Made by a program: the position numbers and the translations under genes. The notes under the pieces were generated by a model, which saw nothing but the letters and a program-made list of their open reading frames with translations, ran no database searches and had not been told where the DNA came from. Shown in pieces: positions 1 through 9,241 of a stretch of 36,087 bases of DNA; within the stretch, counting starts at the first letter, position 1, and the number at the start of each line of letters is the position of its first letter. The stretch is from Nanobdellota archaeon (GTDB taxonomy: Archaea > Nanobdellota > Nanobdellia > UBA10117 > ARS21): NCBI GenBank assembly GCA_014240455.1, contig JAAZWY010000004.1:1-36087 (forward strand), written 5' to 3'.

Positions 1-390
1 AGCAAATCGAAAACTTCCGTTTCATTTGAAGGAGATACCGGACCATATCTACAGTATACTCACGCAAGAATTAACTCACTTCTAAAAAAGAAAAGAATAA
101 CGAGAACCATTAATGGAAAATTAACTAATGAATCAGAACGAGAAGTTCTAAAGAAAGTTTACAATTTTCAAGAAGTTGTAATTAACACATACAATTCAAA
201 GAAACCAAGTACAGTTGCAAACTATTTGATGGACTTAGCAAAAACATTCAACTCGTATTATTCACAAAATCTAATTATCTCAGATAATAAAGAATTAACT
301 TCTCATAGACTGGCAGTCTGTTCAACAGTAAAGCAAGTTCTGAACAACGGATTAAGTTTGCTTGGAATTGAAGCTGTTTCAGAAATGTAG
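1..390 (+). CDS. argS: Arginyl-tRNA synthetase, C-terminal part (partial, 5' end outside window)
   Basis: Frame 1 translates as SKSKTSVSFEGDTGPYLQYTHARINSLLKK...TSHRLAVCSTVKQVLNNGLSLLGIEAVSEM*; GPYLQYTHAR and the DALR-type anticodon-binding end are typical of ArgS. Confidence 0.9.
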   Translation, partial: SKSKTSVSFEGDTGPYLQYTHARINSLLKKKRITRTINGKLTNESEREVLKKVYNFQEVVINTYNSKKPSTVANYLMDLAKTFNSYYSQNLIISDNKELTSHRLAVCSTVKQVLNNGLSLLGIEAVSEM

Positions 391-495
391 TGGGCGAAGC
401 AGGATTTGAACCTGCGGCCTCTGGTATACTCAGACTACTCTAATCGAGTAGCGTCTTATAAGACCAGCGCTCTGACCAGACTAAGCTATACGCCC
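391..495 (-). tRNA. tRNA with anticodon UAU (probable tRNA-Ile), containing a 30-nt intron at 37/38
   Basis: Reverse complement GGGCGTA-TA-GCTTAGTCTGGTCAGAGC-G-CTGGT-CTTATA|intron|T-ACCAG-AGGCC-GCAGGTTCAAATCCTGC-TTCGCCC-A. Cloverleaf folds; intron (427..456) fits a bulge-helix-bulge motif; one U-U mismatch at 6-67. Confidence 0.85.
427..456 (-). other. tRNA intron (archaeal bulge-helix-bulge type)
   Basis: AGACGCTACTCGATTAGAGTAGTCTGAGTA with internal hairpin CTACTC-gatta-GAGTAG; flanking 4-bp helix CTTA/TGAG and 3-nt bulges TAA and TAT. Confidence 0.8.
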
Positions 496-535
496 AATTC
501 TATTTCGTAAAATGTGTTTAAAAACTTAACTACAA

Positions 536-1114
536 CTATGTGTAAACTGCCGTTCCTGCTAAAACTGCAATAATTAGAAGTGGAATTAGTATTACAATTC
601 CTGCCAAGATTATATTCAAGATTGCCTTCCAAATTGAGAATTTTTGAATCTCAGAAATCATTCCAACTTGAAGTACTAAAGACCAAACTCCTAATATCAT
701 AAATGCAATACTACTTACGCTAAGAATGCCGAAGGATTCAGAATTGAGTGCAAAGAAAAGAGGTATGAATAAAAGAAGTGAAGTGACTACTGGAACGCCT
801 GCCCAAGCAATTGCTGCTCTTAACTTCAAAGCATTGGCCTTACCATTAATCCATCTTCCAGTCAAACTTAACAAAAAACCTGAAATATACAATGAAACAA
901 TTCCCAATAATGCTGCAACAAACGCAGAACCAATAAAACTACTTCCTCCAACGATTGCATCCATTGATTCAAAATCTAGTGCGTTATTCGCAATACCTGC
1001 CAAGGCGGCAAGTGGAAGAACCATGTATTTAGGATCGTATTTCAAAATAGCTTTAATCGTATTTCTTGGATGTAACCAAACTTCTTTCCACGGATTAATC
1101 TTTAATTTGGCCAT
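536..1114 (-). CDS. Yip1-like multi-pass membrane protein
   Basis: MAKLKINPWKEVWLHPRNTIKAILKYDPKY... followed by several hydrophobic segments; pattern of YIP1-family proteins. Start moved to 1114 because a TATA-like gttttaaac lies ~25 nt upstream. Confidence 0.65.
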   Translation of the reverse strand: MAKLKINPWKEVWLHPRNTIKAILKYDPKYMVLPLAALAGIANNALDFESMDAIVGGSSFIGSAFVAALLGIVSLYISGFLLSLTGRWINGKANALKLRAAIAWAGVPVVTSLLLFIPLFFALNSESFGILSVSSIAFMILGVWSLVLQVGMISEIQKFSIWKAILNIILAGIVILIPLLIIAVLAGTAVYT

Positions 1115-1210
1115 AAAATAAAATTGCACTCCTTAGTTTTAAACTTTCCTTAAATTTTGAAAGTGATGTGCTCGAAACATTTAAAAAGTAAAAATTGGAG
1201 CAAACCTTAC

Positions 1211-1285
1211 GCCCCTTTGGTGTAGTTCGGTCAATCATACCAGGCTTTCAACCTGGCGACTCGGGTTCAAATCCCGGAAGGGGCG
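1211..1285 (+). tRNA. tRNA-Glu (anticodon UUC)
   Basis: GCCCCTT...CCAGG CTTTCAA CCTGG...CGGGTTCAAATCCCGGAAGGGGC-G; acceptor, anticodon and T arms pair. Confidence 0.92.
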
Positions 1286-1348
1286 CTTATAATTCTGAAA
1301 GCGTCATTTAATTACCTTTATAACTTTTTTCGCGTATACAAAACTGCA

Positions 1349-1744
1349 ATGGGATTACGACCAGGTACTTATGACTCAAGACAGCTTAATAAAAAACAAC
1401 ATAAATTATTATCTGAAGCAAGACGAAGTTTTAGAAATATTGCACTAACTGATTTTGGATATATAAATTCAAATGGAAAGGGTGGACGTGCTCAATTATA
1501 TACTAAAAAACGAATTGGTTGGTTCAAAACTGAATCAGAATTTGTTGGTGATTTAATTTTCTTAGAATCTAAAGATGATCTTGTAATCGCTTGTGCATTT
1601 TATACAACTGAAAAAAGACCTTTTGTTTCAAGACGTCTACATAGTGCAATAAGAGATTTGAGAGCTACAGTGGAATACAAAGGACTTGATGAAAAACTGG
1701 GTAAAAAAATAATTGTTGGATCAGAAACAATTGAAAAAAACTAA
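1349..1744 (+). CDS. Hypothetical protein (131 aa)
   Basis: Intact ORF with TATA-like ctttataactttt ~25 nt upstream; no family recognised. Confidence 0.7.
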   Translation: MGLRPGTYDSRQLNKKQHKLLSEARRSFRNIALTDFGYINSNGKGGRAQLYTKKRIGWFKTESEFVGDLIFLESKDDLVIACAFYTTEKRPFVSRRLHSAIRDLRATVEYKGLDEKLGKKIIVGSETIEKN

Positions 1745-2583
1745 TTATCTAATTCAGATTTGATAACTTTGATAACTTCTTTCTTAACAGATTCATCTAA
1801 CATTGCATATTTTAAATTAGCAATCAAATATTCTGTCGGATTTCCAACATCGATTCGAGTACCTTCAATCGAGTGTGCATGAATTGTTAATTTGTCGTTA
1901 AGTAATTCAGCCAAACCGTCAGTTAACTCAATTTCACCACGGACACTTTCAGTAACTTTCTCTAGTTTCAAAAAAAGCTCAGGCACAACAATATATCTTC
2001 CGCTAATCGCTAACTCTGATACAACTGAATCAATGTCTGGCTTCTCAATTATTCTTTCAACTTCAGTAGATCCCTTCTTAACTACAATCATTCCTTTCTT
2101 AGTCATTTTTTCCTTGGATAAATTCTCAACACCAACAATTGTTGCCGAACTTCCTAACTTTTCATAAGCATCAATCAGTTGTTTTGTTGCAGGAGTTTCA
2201 CAATTAAGATAGAAATCATCTCCAAGTAAAATTGCACAAGGTTCACCGTGAGCAAAATTCTTTGCACGTAAAATTGCATCACCTAACCCTCGAGGATTGC
2301 TTTGACGTTTGAAAGTAATATCAACTTTTTCTAATAATTTATTGAATTCTTTTAATTTTCCATTTCCAGTATTTGTTATATCGAAATGTTTCTCGAGAGA
2401 ATGTTTGTTTTCACCCGTAATTATCAAAATTTCAGTTATTCCTGATTTAATTGCCTCTTCAACAACCAATTGAATTACTGGAGTATCATAAATTGGTAAC
2501 ATTTCTTTTGGTTGAGTTTTTGTTGCAGGTAGTAATCTGGTTCCTTTCCCTGCTGCTGGAATAATTGCTTTTCTAACTTTCAT
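1741..2583 (-). CDS. galU: UTP--glucose-1-phosphate uridylyltransferase
   Basis: MKVRKAIIPAAGKGTRLLPATKTQPKEMLPIYDTPVIQLVVEEA: nucleotidyltransferase signature of GalU; ILLGDDFY, EKP motifs. Confidence 0.9.
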   Translation of the reverse strand: MKVRKAIIPAAGKGTRLLPATKTQPKEMLPIYDTPVIQLVVEEAIKSGITEILIITGENKHSLEKHFDITNTGNGKLKEFNKLLEKVDITFKRQSNPRGLGDAILRAKNFAHGEPCAILLGDDFYLNCETPATKQLIDAYEKLGSSATIVGVENLSKEKMTKKGMIVVKKGSTEVERIIEKPDIDSVVSELAISGRYIVVPELFLKLEKVTESVRGEIELTDGLAELLNDKLTIHAHSIEGTRIDVGNPTEYLIANLKYAMLDESVKKEVIKVIKSELDN

Positions 2584-3436
2584 CTTGATCCTCATCAATT
2601 GCTCTACCTTTAAGTTCTTTCCAATCTTGTTCGGGTCTAACTTCTAAGTTTGTTTCCCAAGCGCCATTTATTGTGTGCGTATTAACTCCAATTGATTTTG
2701 CAAATGCCATAAACGCATTGATATCTTTCGGAAAACAGCTTCCACCAAACCCTCTTTTACCGTCTGGCCCCGGAACATTCAAATGTGAATCTGCAATTCT
2801 CCCGTCTGCAACAAAACCTTCAAGTGCAGTATCCCAATCTGCTTCAATTTTTTCACAAATAAGTTTCATCTCATTTGCAAATGCAACCTTTACTGAAAAG
2901 AAGATATTGCTAAAATATTTTACAATTTCTGAAGTCTTGTAATCTGTCTCAATAACATTACAATATTTGAATCGGTCCGTGTACAGCTTAGAAACTTTCT
3001 CTGTGTATTTTTTTGCACCACCAAGAACAATTCTACTTTGATTTATGAAATCCAATCTTGAAGATCTTTCAGTTAAGAATTCTGGATTGAAGATTATGTT
3101 AAGTTCTGGAAATTTTTCTTGTAGTTTTTCTGTTGTTCCGGGGACTACTGTTGATTTTAAAATAACGATATTGTCTGTTCGATTATTAACTTCATTTATT
3201 TCTTTGAAAACTTGATCTATATATTTTAGACTTATTGCGCCTTCTTTAGTCATTGGTGTTGGAACTGATACAAAAATAAAATCGCTCTCATTCACTGTTT
3301 CTTCCAAAGTATGTAATGATCGTTCAGGTAACTTATCGTAAACTTTTACTTCACAGTTTCCTGTTGATGTTGGTGAAAATCCGTGTGCAATTGCACCCCC
3401 GACATAACCATTTCCAACAATTCCGACTTTATTCAT
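2573..3436 (-). CDS. UDP-glucose 6-dehydrogenase-like protein, short form
   Basis: N-terminal Rossmann VGIVGNGYVGGAIAHG, FNPEFL, catalytic GFGGSCFPKDINA; ends shortly after the central domain. Confidence 0.85.
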   Translation of the reverse strand: MNKVGIVGNGYVGGAIAHGFSPTSTGNCEVKVYDKLPERSLHTLEETVNESDFIFVSVPTPMTKEGAISLKYIDQVFKEINEVNNRTDNIVILKSTVVPGTTEKLQEKFPELNIIFNPEFLTERSSRLDFINQSRIVLGGAKKYTEKVSKLYTDRFKYCNVIETDYKTSEIVKYFSNIFFSVKVAFANEMKLICEKIEADWDTALEGFVADGRIADSHLNVPGPDGKRGFGGSCFPKDINAFMAFAKSIGVNTHTINGAWETNLEVRPEQDWKELKGRAIDEDQDES

Positions 3437-3505
3437 AAATTCCCACAATAATAAAAACTTAAAAAATGTCGCAAATGTTTAATATGTTGGTCTTCACAAA
3501 TACTC

Positions 3506-3895
3506 ATGCCTCTGATGACACAAATTATGGGTTGGTTCTTAATTTCAGTTGGACTGTTAAAGGTTTTTGACTGGAAAAAATTCGCAGAAAATTTCTCAAA
3601 ATACGATTTAATCGCAATGAGAAGTAATTCCTATGCTTATTCCTATCCTTTAATTGAACTATTAATTGGTGGAGCATTCTTGGCTTCTTGGAATGTGAAA
3701 CTCGTAGCGGGATTTTTATTGGTTCTAATGATAATCGGCGTGGCAGGAGTCGGAAAAGCTCTAAGAGATCATAAAAAAGTTAAATGTGCTTGCTTGGGCA
3801 AGCTTGGTCATAAATTAAACATAACTTTGACAAAATTCACGCTGATTGAAGATATAATTATGGGTGGAATGGCTTTAGCAATAATTTTACTATAG
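3506..3895 (+). CDS. MauE/DoxX-like small membrane protein
   Basis: Four hydrophobic segments and KVKCACLGKLGHKLNITLTKFTLIEDIIMGGMA, typical of MauE/DoxX-type proteins. Confidence 0.65.
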   Translation: MPLMTQIMGWFLISVGLLKVFDWKKFAENFSKYDLIAMRSNSYAYSYPLIELLIGGAFLASWNVKLVAGFLLVLMIIGVAGVGKALRDHKKVKCACLGKLGHKLNITLTKFTLIEDIIMGGMALAIILL

Positions 3896-3937
3896 GGTTC
3901 AAAAAGTTAATAAACTAAATTTTAAATGAGGTTGTGA

Positions 3938-4020
3938 GCCAACGTCGCATAATCAGGTATTGCGCTCGCCTCGAAAACGAGTTCCTTTGGGAGTTGCAGG
4001 TTCAAATCCTGCCGTTGGCG
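3938..4020 (+). tRNA. tRNA-Ser (anticodon CGA)
   Basis: GCCAACG...CTCGC CTCGAAA ACGAG (C-A mismatch 31-39) with long variable arm, GCAGGTTCAAATCCTGC, CGTTGGC-G. Confidence 0.88.
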
Positions 4021-4054
4021 CTAACCTTTTATTAAACAATAAACTCATCAATAC

Positions 4055-5380
4055 ATGTATGAAATCATTCTAGGTCGTTCACCAAAGGAAAGGAGACTTC
4101 TTGATACCAAAGGTACAATACTTCTAGGGAAACATTACGTACAAATGGAACGTAATACTTCTTTAGCGAATCCAATTTTGCTGGACATAAATAAACCTCA
4201 TGCAATTCTGGTTTCAGGAAAACGAGGGTCTGGTAAATCATATACTTTGGGAGTTATGGCTGAAGGAATTGCAAATTTAGAACCCGAAATAAAACAAAAC
4301 ATATCAACAATAATGTTTGACACAATGGGGATTTTTTGGAGTATGAAAAATCCAAATCTAAAGGATGCAAAACTTCTAACGGATTGGGAATTGAAACCAG
4401 AAGCGTCAAATATAACTGTTTACAGTCCAATCGGAAAGTTTGATGAGTACCAGCAAAAAGGATTTCCTGCCGATAAACCTCTCGCAATAAGACCAAATTT
4501 GATGAGTGCAAAAGAATGGTCTCAAATATTTAATATTGAAGAATTAAGTCCAGCAAGCTTGCTATTGGAACGAGCAATAATAACAATTGAAGAAAGTGAA
4601 CCAAATTTCTCATTAAATTCTTTAATGAAAACAATCAAAGAAGACGGAGATGCCAACGAGAATGAAGTTAAGATCGTTCTGAGCAAACTTAGCGCAATAA
4701 AGAAATGGGGGATTTTTGACGAGCGAGGAACGGATTTATCTGAATTGACAAGTGGTGGGCAAGCTACAGTAATTGATTTGTCACCTTATGCAGAAACTGA
4801 TGATGGTGATATGATTCGTGCGTTGATAATCTCACATATTAGTAATCACATAATTAAAAAACGTCTTTCTGCAAGAAGAGAAGAAGAATTAGAAGAAATT
4901 AAAGGGAACTTATCTGCAAGAAAAGAACCTTTATTATGGATTCTAATTGATGAAGCACATGAATTCTTACCAAGGGAAGGTACAACTCTTGCAAGCGGCG
5001 CATTAAGGCGAATATTGAAAGAAGGTAGGCAACCCGGGATTTCTTTAGTGCTTGCAACACAGCAACCAGGAAAGATTGATACAGACGTAATGACTCAATC
5101 AGACATAGTTATTTCTCACCGATTAACTTCAAGCACGGATCTCCAAGCATTAAATGGAATAATGCAATCTTATCTCGCTACAGACTTACAAAAAAATCTT
5201 GATTCATTACCAAGAGTTTCTGGATCTGCAATAATTTTAGATGACACAAATGAAAAAATAATTCAGGCACAAATTCGACCAAGAACTTCCTGGCATGGTG
5301 GTTCAAACCCAAGTGCAATACCTGGAGCAATAATGAAGTCTTTAATTGACGCAATCAAGGAAAAAACCACGACGAGCTAA
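4055..5380 (+). CDS. HerA-like/DUF87 P-loop ATPase
   Basis: Walker A VSGKRGSGKSYTLGVMAEG; Walker B LLWILIDEAHEFLP; GALRRILKEGRQPGISLVLATQQPGKID typical of HerA/FtsK-superfamily ATPases. Confidence 0.85.
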   Translation: MYEIILGRSPKERRLLDTKGTILLGKHYVQMERNTSLANPILLDINKPHAILVSGKRGSGKSYTLGVMAEGIANLEPEIKQNISTIMFDTMGIFWSMKNPNLKDAKLLTDWELKPEASNITVYSPIGKFDEYQQKGFPADKPLAIRPNLMSAKEWSQIFNIEELSPASLLLERAIITIEESEPNFSLNSLMKTIKEDGDANENEVKIVLSKLSAIKKWGIFDERGTDLSELTSGGQATVIDLSPYAETDDGDMIRALIISHISNHIIKKRLSARREEELEEIKGNLSARKEPLLWILIDEAHEFLPREGTTLASGALRRILKEGRQPGISLVLATQQPGKIDTDVMTQSDIVISHRLTSSTDLQALNGIMQSYLATDLQKNLDSLPRVSGSAIILDDTNEKIIQAQIRPRTSWHGGSNPSAIPGAIMKSLIDAIKEKTTTS

Positions 5381-5439
5381 TTCTGTCACCACCAATTTAG
5401 TAAATAAAAGCTTAAAACTAAAGTAAGAGGAAAGTCAGA

Positions 5440-6441
5440 ATGATTCATGTACCTGTTGAGGATATTATCAAAAAAGTATCGGAACAATCTGGATTATCTG
5501 AAAAAGAAGTCAAGGAAAAGATCAAGGAAAAGATGACTTCCTTGAAAGATTTAGTTTCTGAAGAAGGAGCAGCATATATTGTAGCTTCTGAATTGAATGT
5601 GAAACTTTTTGAAGATCCGGCAACTAAAGTCCTAAAAATAAATGAAGCACACGTTGGTATGACTGGTGTAGAAATTGTAGCAAAAGTTTCTCAAATATTT
5701 GAAACTCGTAACTTTCAACGTGACGGAAGAACTGTAGATTTTGTTCCAATTATGCTTGCAGATGAAACAGGTCAAATTAGAACTACTTTGTGGGACAGAC
5801 GAGCTGATTTGATAAAAGAAGATCGATTAAACCAAGGTGATGTTGTACGAATTAAAGGTGCATCAATAAAGGATAACAAATATTCAGGAAAAGAATTGCA
5901 ATTGACTTCAAGAAGTCAAATTTTAATTAACCAGGACGAATTAGATGTAAAAATTGCACGTCCCGAAAAGCAAGAATTGCAAGAAACTTCACTAGATAAA
6001 CCTATAATTGGTAGCCCTGTAAAAATTAGAGGTACAATTGTAAATGTTGCAGAACCAAGATTTTATGATGCTTGTCCTGAATGTAGAAAAAAGGTCGCAC
6101 CTGAAGGAGATAAATTTAGATGTGCAACTCATGAAATTGTAAAGGCAAATAAAACATTAATTTTTAATTTTGTACTTGATGATGGCAAAGGGAATGTAAG
6201 AGCAACGTGCTTCGGTGAATCTGGAGAAAAAATTCTTGGAATGAATGCAGATAAATTACATGATTTGTTGCTTGAAAAACCTGTTGAAGAAATTGCAGTG
6301 GAATTCTTGGGAAGTTTTGTTGAAATCCAAGGAAGTATTCGTGAAAATAAAGCTTACGACCGAACAGAACTTTCAGCAAATTCAGTTAATACTCAATTAG
6401 ATCCTAAAAAGATCGCAGAGCAAATGCTCGGGAATAAATAA
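5440..6441 (+). CDS. Replication protein A-like single-stranded DNA-binding protein
   Basis: OB-fold segments ([44 protein letters not shown]) and zinc-finger [21 protein letters not shown]. Confidence 0.85.
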   Translation: MIHVPVEDIIKKVSEQSGLSEKEVKEKIKEKMTSLKDLVSEEGAAYIVASELNVKLFEDPATKVLKINEAHVGMTGVEIVAKVSQIFETRNFQRDGRTVDFVPIMLADETGQIRTTLWDRRADLIKEDRLNQGDVVRIKGASIKDNKYSGKELQLTSRSQILINQDELDVKIARPEKQELQETSLDKPIIGSPVKIRGTIVNVAEPRFYDACPECRKKVAPEGDKFRCATHEIVKANKTLIFNFVLDDGKGNVRATCFGESGEKILGMNADKLHDLLLEKPVEEIAVEFLGSFVEIQGSIRENKAYDRTELSANSVNTQLDPKKIAEQMLGNK

Positions 6442-7460
6442 TGCCACCAAAGAAGAAAGAAAAAACAGTCACAGATGCCGTTGAAAAAATCAAACTAGAA
6501 GAACCTCAAGAAGAAACCCCTCAGGAACTTGAAGATTTACCTGGAATTGGTCCGACTACTGCAGATAAACTTAGGGACGCAGGATATGATACTATAATGT
6601 CGATTGCTGTTGCTCCAGTTGCACAAATTGCAGACTCTTCGGGAATGACTCAGGCCGGTGCATTGAAAGCACAAATTGTAGCAAGAAACGCAATGGATAT
6701 GGGCTTTTCAACAGGATCCGAGTTAGTAAAAAAACGAACAACCATTGAAAGATTAAGTACAGGCGCTGAAGCACTTGATGAATTGCTGGGTGGAGGTATT
6801 GAGACTCAAAGCATTAGTGAAGCTTACGGAGCCTTTGGTTCAGGAAAATCACAAATTGCAATGCAATTGGCAGTTAATGTTCAACTACCTAAGAAGGATG
6901 GCGGTCTAAATGCTGACGTCGTATTCATTGATACTGAAAACACATTCAGACCTGAGCGAATAACTCAGATGGCTGAAGCACGAGGAATAAGTCCAAAAAA
7001 GGTATTAGATAGAATTATGGTAGCGCGAGCATATACTTCTGATCATCAAATGTTGTTGGTGGATAAGGTTGACGAATTAATAAATCGGCAAGGAAAAAAC
7101 ATTAAGTTAGTAATTGTTGATTCTTTGATGAGTTTGTTCCGTTCTGAATATGCTGGTCGAGGAACTCTTGCAGTCAGACAACAGAAATTGAACAGACATT
7201 TACATGCGCTTCAACGTTTAGCAGACAAACATAATCTCGCAATTTATATTACTAATCAGGTTCAATCAAAACCAGACGTATTTTTCGGTAATCCAACTGC
7301 TGCAATTGGTGGACACATTCTTGGACACGCATCGCAGTTCAGAGTTTATTTGAGACGTGGAAAGGCTGGAAAGAGAATTGGTAGATTAGTAGATTCTCCT
7401 TGTTTACCTGAAGGTGAAGCAATATTCAAAATAACTGAAAAAGGTATTGAGGATGCATAA
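6441..7460 (+). CDS. radA: DNA repair and recombination protein RadA
   Basis: HhH domain ([19 protein letters not shown]), Walker [59 protein letters not shown]. Confidence 0.96.
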   Translation: MPPKKKEKTVTDAVEKIKLEEPQEETPQELEDLPGIGPTTADKLRDAGYDTIMSIAVAPVAQIADSSGMTQAGALKAQIVARNAMDMGFSTGSELVKKRTTIERLSTGAEALDELLGGGIETQSISEAYGAFGSGKSQIAMQLAVNVQLPKKDGGLNADVVFIDTENTFRPERITQMAEARGISPKKVLDRIMVARAYTSDHQMLLVDKVDELINRQGKNIKLVIVDSLMSLFRSEYAGRGTLAVRQQKLNRHLHALQRLADKHNLAIYITNQVQSKPDVFFGNPTAAIGGHILGHASQFRVYLRRGKAGKRIGRLVDSPCLPEGEAIFKITEKGIEDA

Positions 7461-7496
7461 GCCAAAATATCTTAAAGTCTTATCTTAAGAATATTC

Positions 7497-8327
7497 ATGC
7501 AAGAACAATTGTTTCTATTTGGAATAACATTGATAGCAATAATTTTTGCAACAATATCAGATTTAAAAACTTTTGAAATTCCAGATGCCATTTCATACTT
7601 TCTAATTATATTTGGTATCTCCGCTCAAATAATTCTGGCAACAACAAGTCAATCTTTACAACCCATAAACGCATTATTAATTTCTTTGGCAATAGCAAGT
7701 GCAATAGCAATTCCTCTTTTCCTGTTGGGTCAATGGGGAGGCGGAGATACAAAATTACTTTTAGGAATTGCCGCAGTTTTGCCAACTTTCCACACAACGT
7801 CGCTACCTTTCATTTTGACTTTCACATTCAATCTATTCCTCTTTGGAGGATTATATTCAATCTTAATTATGAGTTATTTATCAATTAAGCATTGGAAAAA
7901 ACTAATTGAACTCTCACCCCTTTCAAAAAGACTATTAATTTTAACTGCGCTCACAAGCTTCCTTCCATTCATATTACAAAACATATTTTTTATACTAATT
8001 CCAATTATTGCTGGAGGAATAACAATAACAAATCTTGCGTTAGTTTTACAGAAACATTTTTTCATCAAAAAAATACATCCATCAAAACTAACTGAGGGAG
8101 ATTGGATAACTAACGATCTAAAGGTTGGAAATAAAACTATCTACAAAGTCAGAAAAATTGGAGTTCTTGACAAAGATATACAAAAAATTCAGAAATATTA
8201 CAAGAAATCTATTGAAATTAAGACAGGAATTGCGTTTGGACCTTCTTTCTTGTTCTCAATTCTAATTTCAGGGTACTTCGGCGATATTTTGTTCCAAATT
8301 ATACCTCAAGTTCTAAGTAAAATATAA
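7497..8327 (+). CDS. A24 prepilin/preflagellin peptidase
   Basis: Aspartyl motifs SDLKTFEIPD and GGGDTKLLLG in a multi-pass protein. Confidence 0.8.
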   Translation: MQEQLFLFGITLIAIIFATISDLKTFEIPDAISYFLIIFGISAQIILATTSQSLQPINALLISLAIASAIAIPLFLLGQWGGGDTKLLLGIAAVLPTFHTTSLPFILTFTFNLFLFGGLYSILIMSYLSIKHWKKLIELSPLSKRLLILTALTSFLPFILQNIFFILIPIIAGGITITNLALVLQKHFFIKKIHPSKLTEGDWITNDLKVGNKTIYKVRKIGVLDKDIQKIQKYYKKSIEIKTGIAFGPSFLFSILISGYFGDILFQIIPQVLSKI

Positions 8328-8353
8328 AAAGGAGTAGCGCATTCAGTTCTTTG

Positions 8354-8677
8354 ATGGTAGTCTTAGAATCTTCTCATTATATCTTACTTGGTGTAGCAGG
8401 ATTTTTCGCAGTTGTTTGGGCTCTTATGAGTATGGGAGTTGTATCAACCAGAAATCATGATTTACATAAAGAAAAACATGCACATTTAGACAATTTAAGC
8501 CAAGTAATTAATCAAACATATGGTTATTTGGAGTCTATCAATGACAAATCACACAACGCATTAGAATGTAGCAACTGTAATGTTGTAAGAGCACATCTAC
8601 ATAATGGAGAACTGAATACGGCTCATGAAGCAGCAAGAATGCATCACGATGTATATCACTTCTTCAGAGATTATTAA
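8354..8677 (+). CDS. Hypothetical protein with N-terminal transmembrane segment and His/Cys-rich soluble domain
   Basis: Track starts at TTG 8351; ATG at 8354. HDLHKEKHAHL...CSNCNVVRAHLHN...HEAARMHHDVYHF. Confidence 0.7.
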   Translation: MVVLESSHYILLGVAGFFAVVWALMSMGVVSTRNHDLHKEKHAHLDNLSQVINQTYGYLESINDKSHNALECSNCNVVRAHLHNGELNTAHEAARMHHDVYHFFRDY

Positions 8678-8680
8678 AAA

Positions 8681-9241
8681 TTAAAGCTTTTTTCGCTTAG
8701 TTACTTTGATTGTCTTTTTTCGTTTAGTGGCTACTTTTTTCTTTTTGGTAACTTTTGGAGTTGTTGAACCTAAATTGACTCTAGAACTAATTGGTTTCAA
8801 ATTCTTGCCCATTGCTTCGGCCATCTGCTTTAACTTCTCAGGATCAATTTGATTTCTCTTCCATTCTCCAATTGCTTTATCATCTTGGAATCTTGGAATA
8901 ATATGAAAATGAACGTGTGGAACTTCTTGACCTGCTGCTGCACCATTGTTTTGGAATACATTAATTCCGTGAGCTCCAGTCATCTCGAAAATTGCGCCAG
9001 AAAGATACTTAACAACTTTCATAAGGTGTGTAGCTAAATCATCTGGCATTTGTGGAAGTACAATATAATGTTCTTTTGGAATAACTAACGTATGCCCTGC
9101 ATTAACTGGATTTATATCTAGAAAAGCATATACTTTGCTATCTTCATAAATCTTAAAGGAGGGAATTTCCCCCTCAATTATCTTACAAAATATGCATTGT
9201 GCCTTGCTAGCTTCCAGAACTTGCTGAGGTGTTTGTGCCAT
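8681..9241 (-). CDS. HIT family hydrolase with lysine-rich C-terminal tail
   Basis: CIFCKIIEGEIPSFKIYED...GHTLVIPKEHY...GQEVPHVHFHIIPR (HxHxH); start reset to MAQTPQQ at 9241. Confidence 0.93.
   Translation of the reverse strand: MAQTPQQVLEASKAQCIFCKIIEGEIPSFKIYEDSKVYAFLDINPVNAGHTLVIPKEHYIVLPQMPDDLATHLMKVVKYLSGAIFEMTGAHGINVFQNNGAAAGQEVPHVHFHIIPRFQDDKAIGEWKRNQIDPEKLKQMAEAMGKNLKPISSRVNLGSTTPKVTKKKKVATKRKKTIKVTKRKKL

Noticed and set aside
421-460. Alternative reading of the tRNA with bulge TCT, helix TATA/TATA and bulge GAG
   Set aside because: It also yields two 3-nt bulges around 4 bp, but with bulge order opposite to canonical archaeal BHB; splicing there would leave an anticodon loop of wrong size or lacking U33.
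726-1121. 131-aa plus-strand ORF antisense to the Yip1-like gene
   Set aside because: Shadow ORF; the minus strand encodes a coherent membrane protein with a promoter, and this frame has low-complexity composition with no family pattern.
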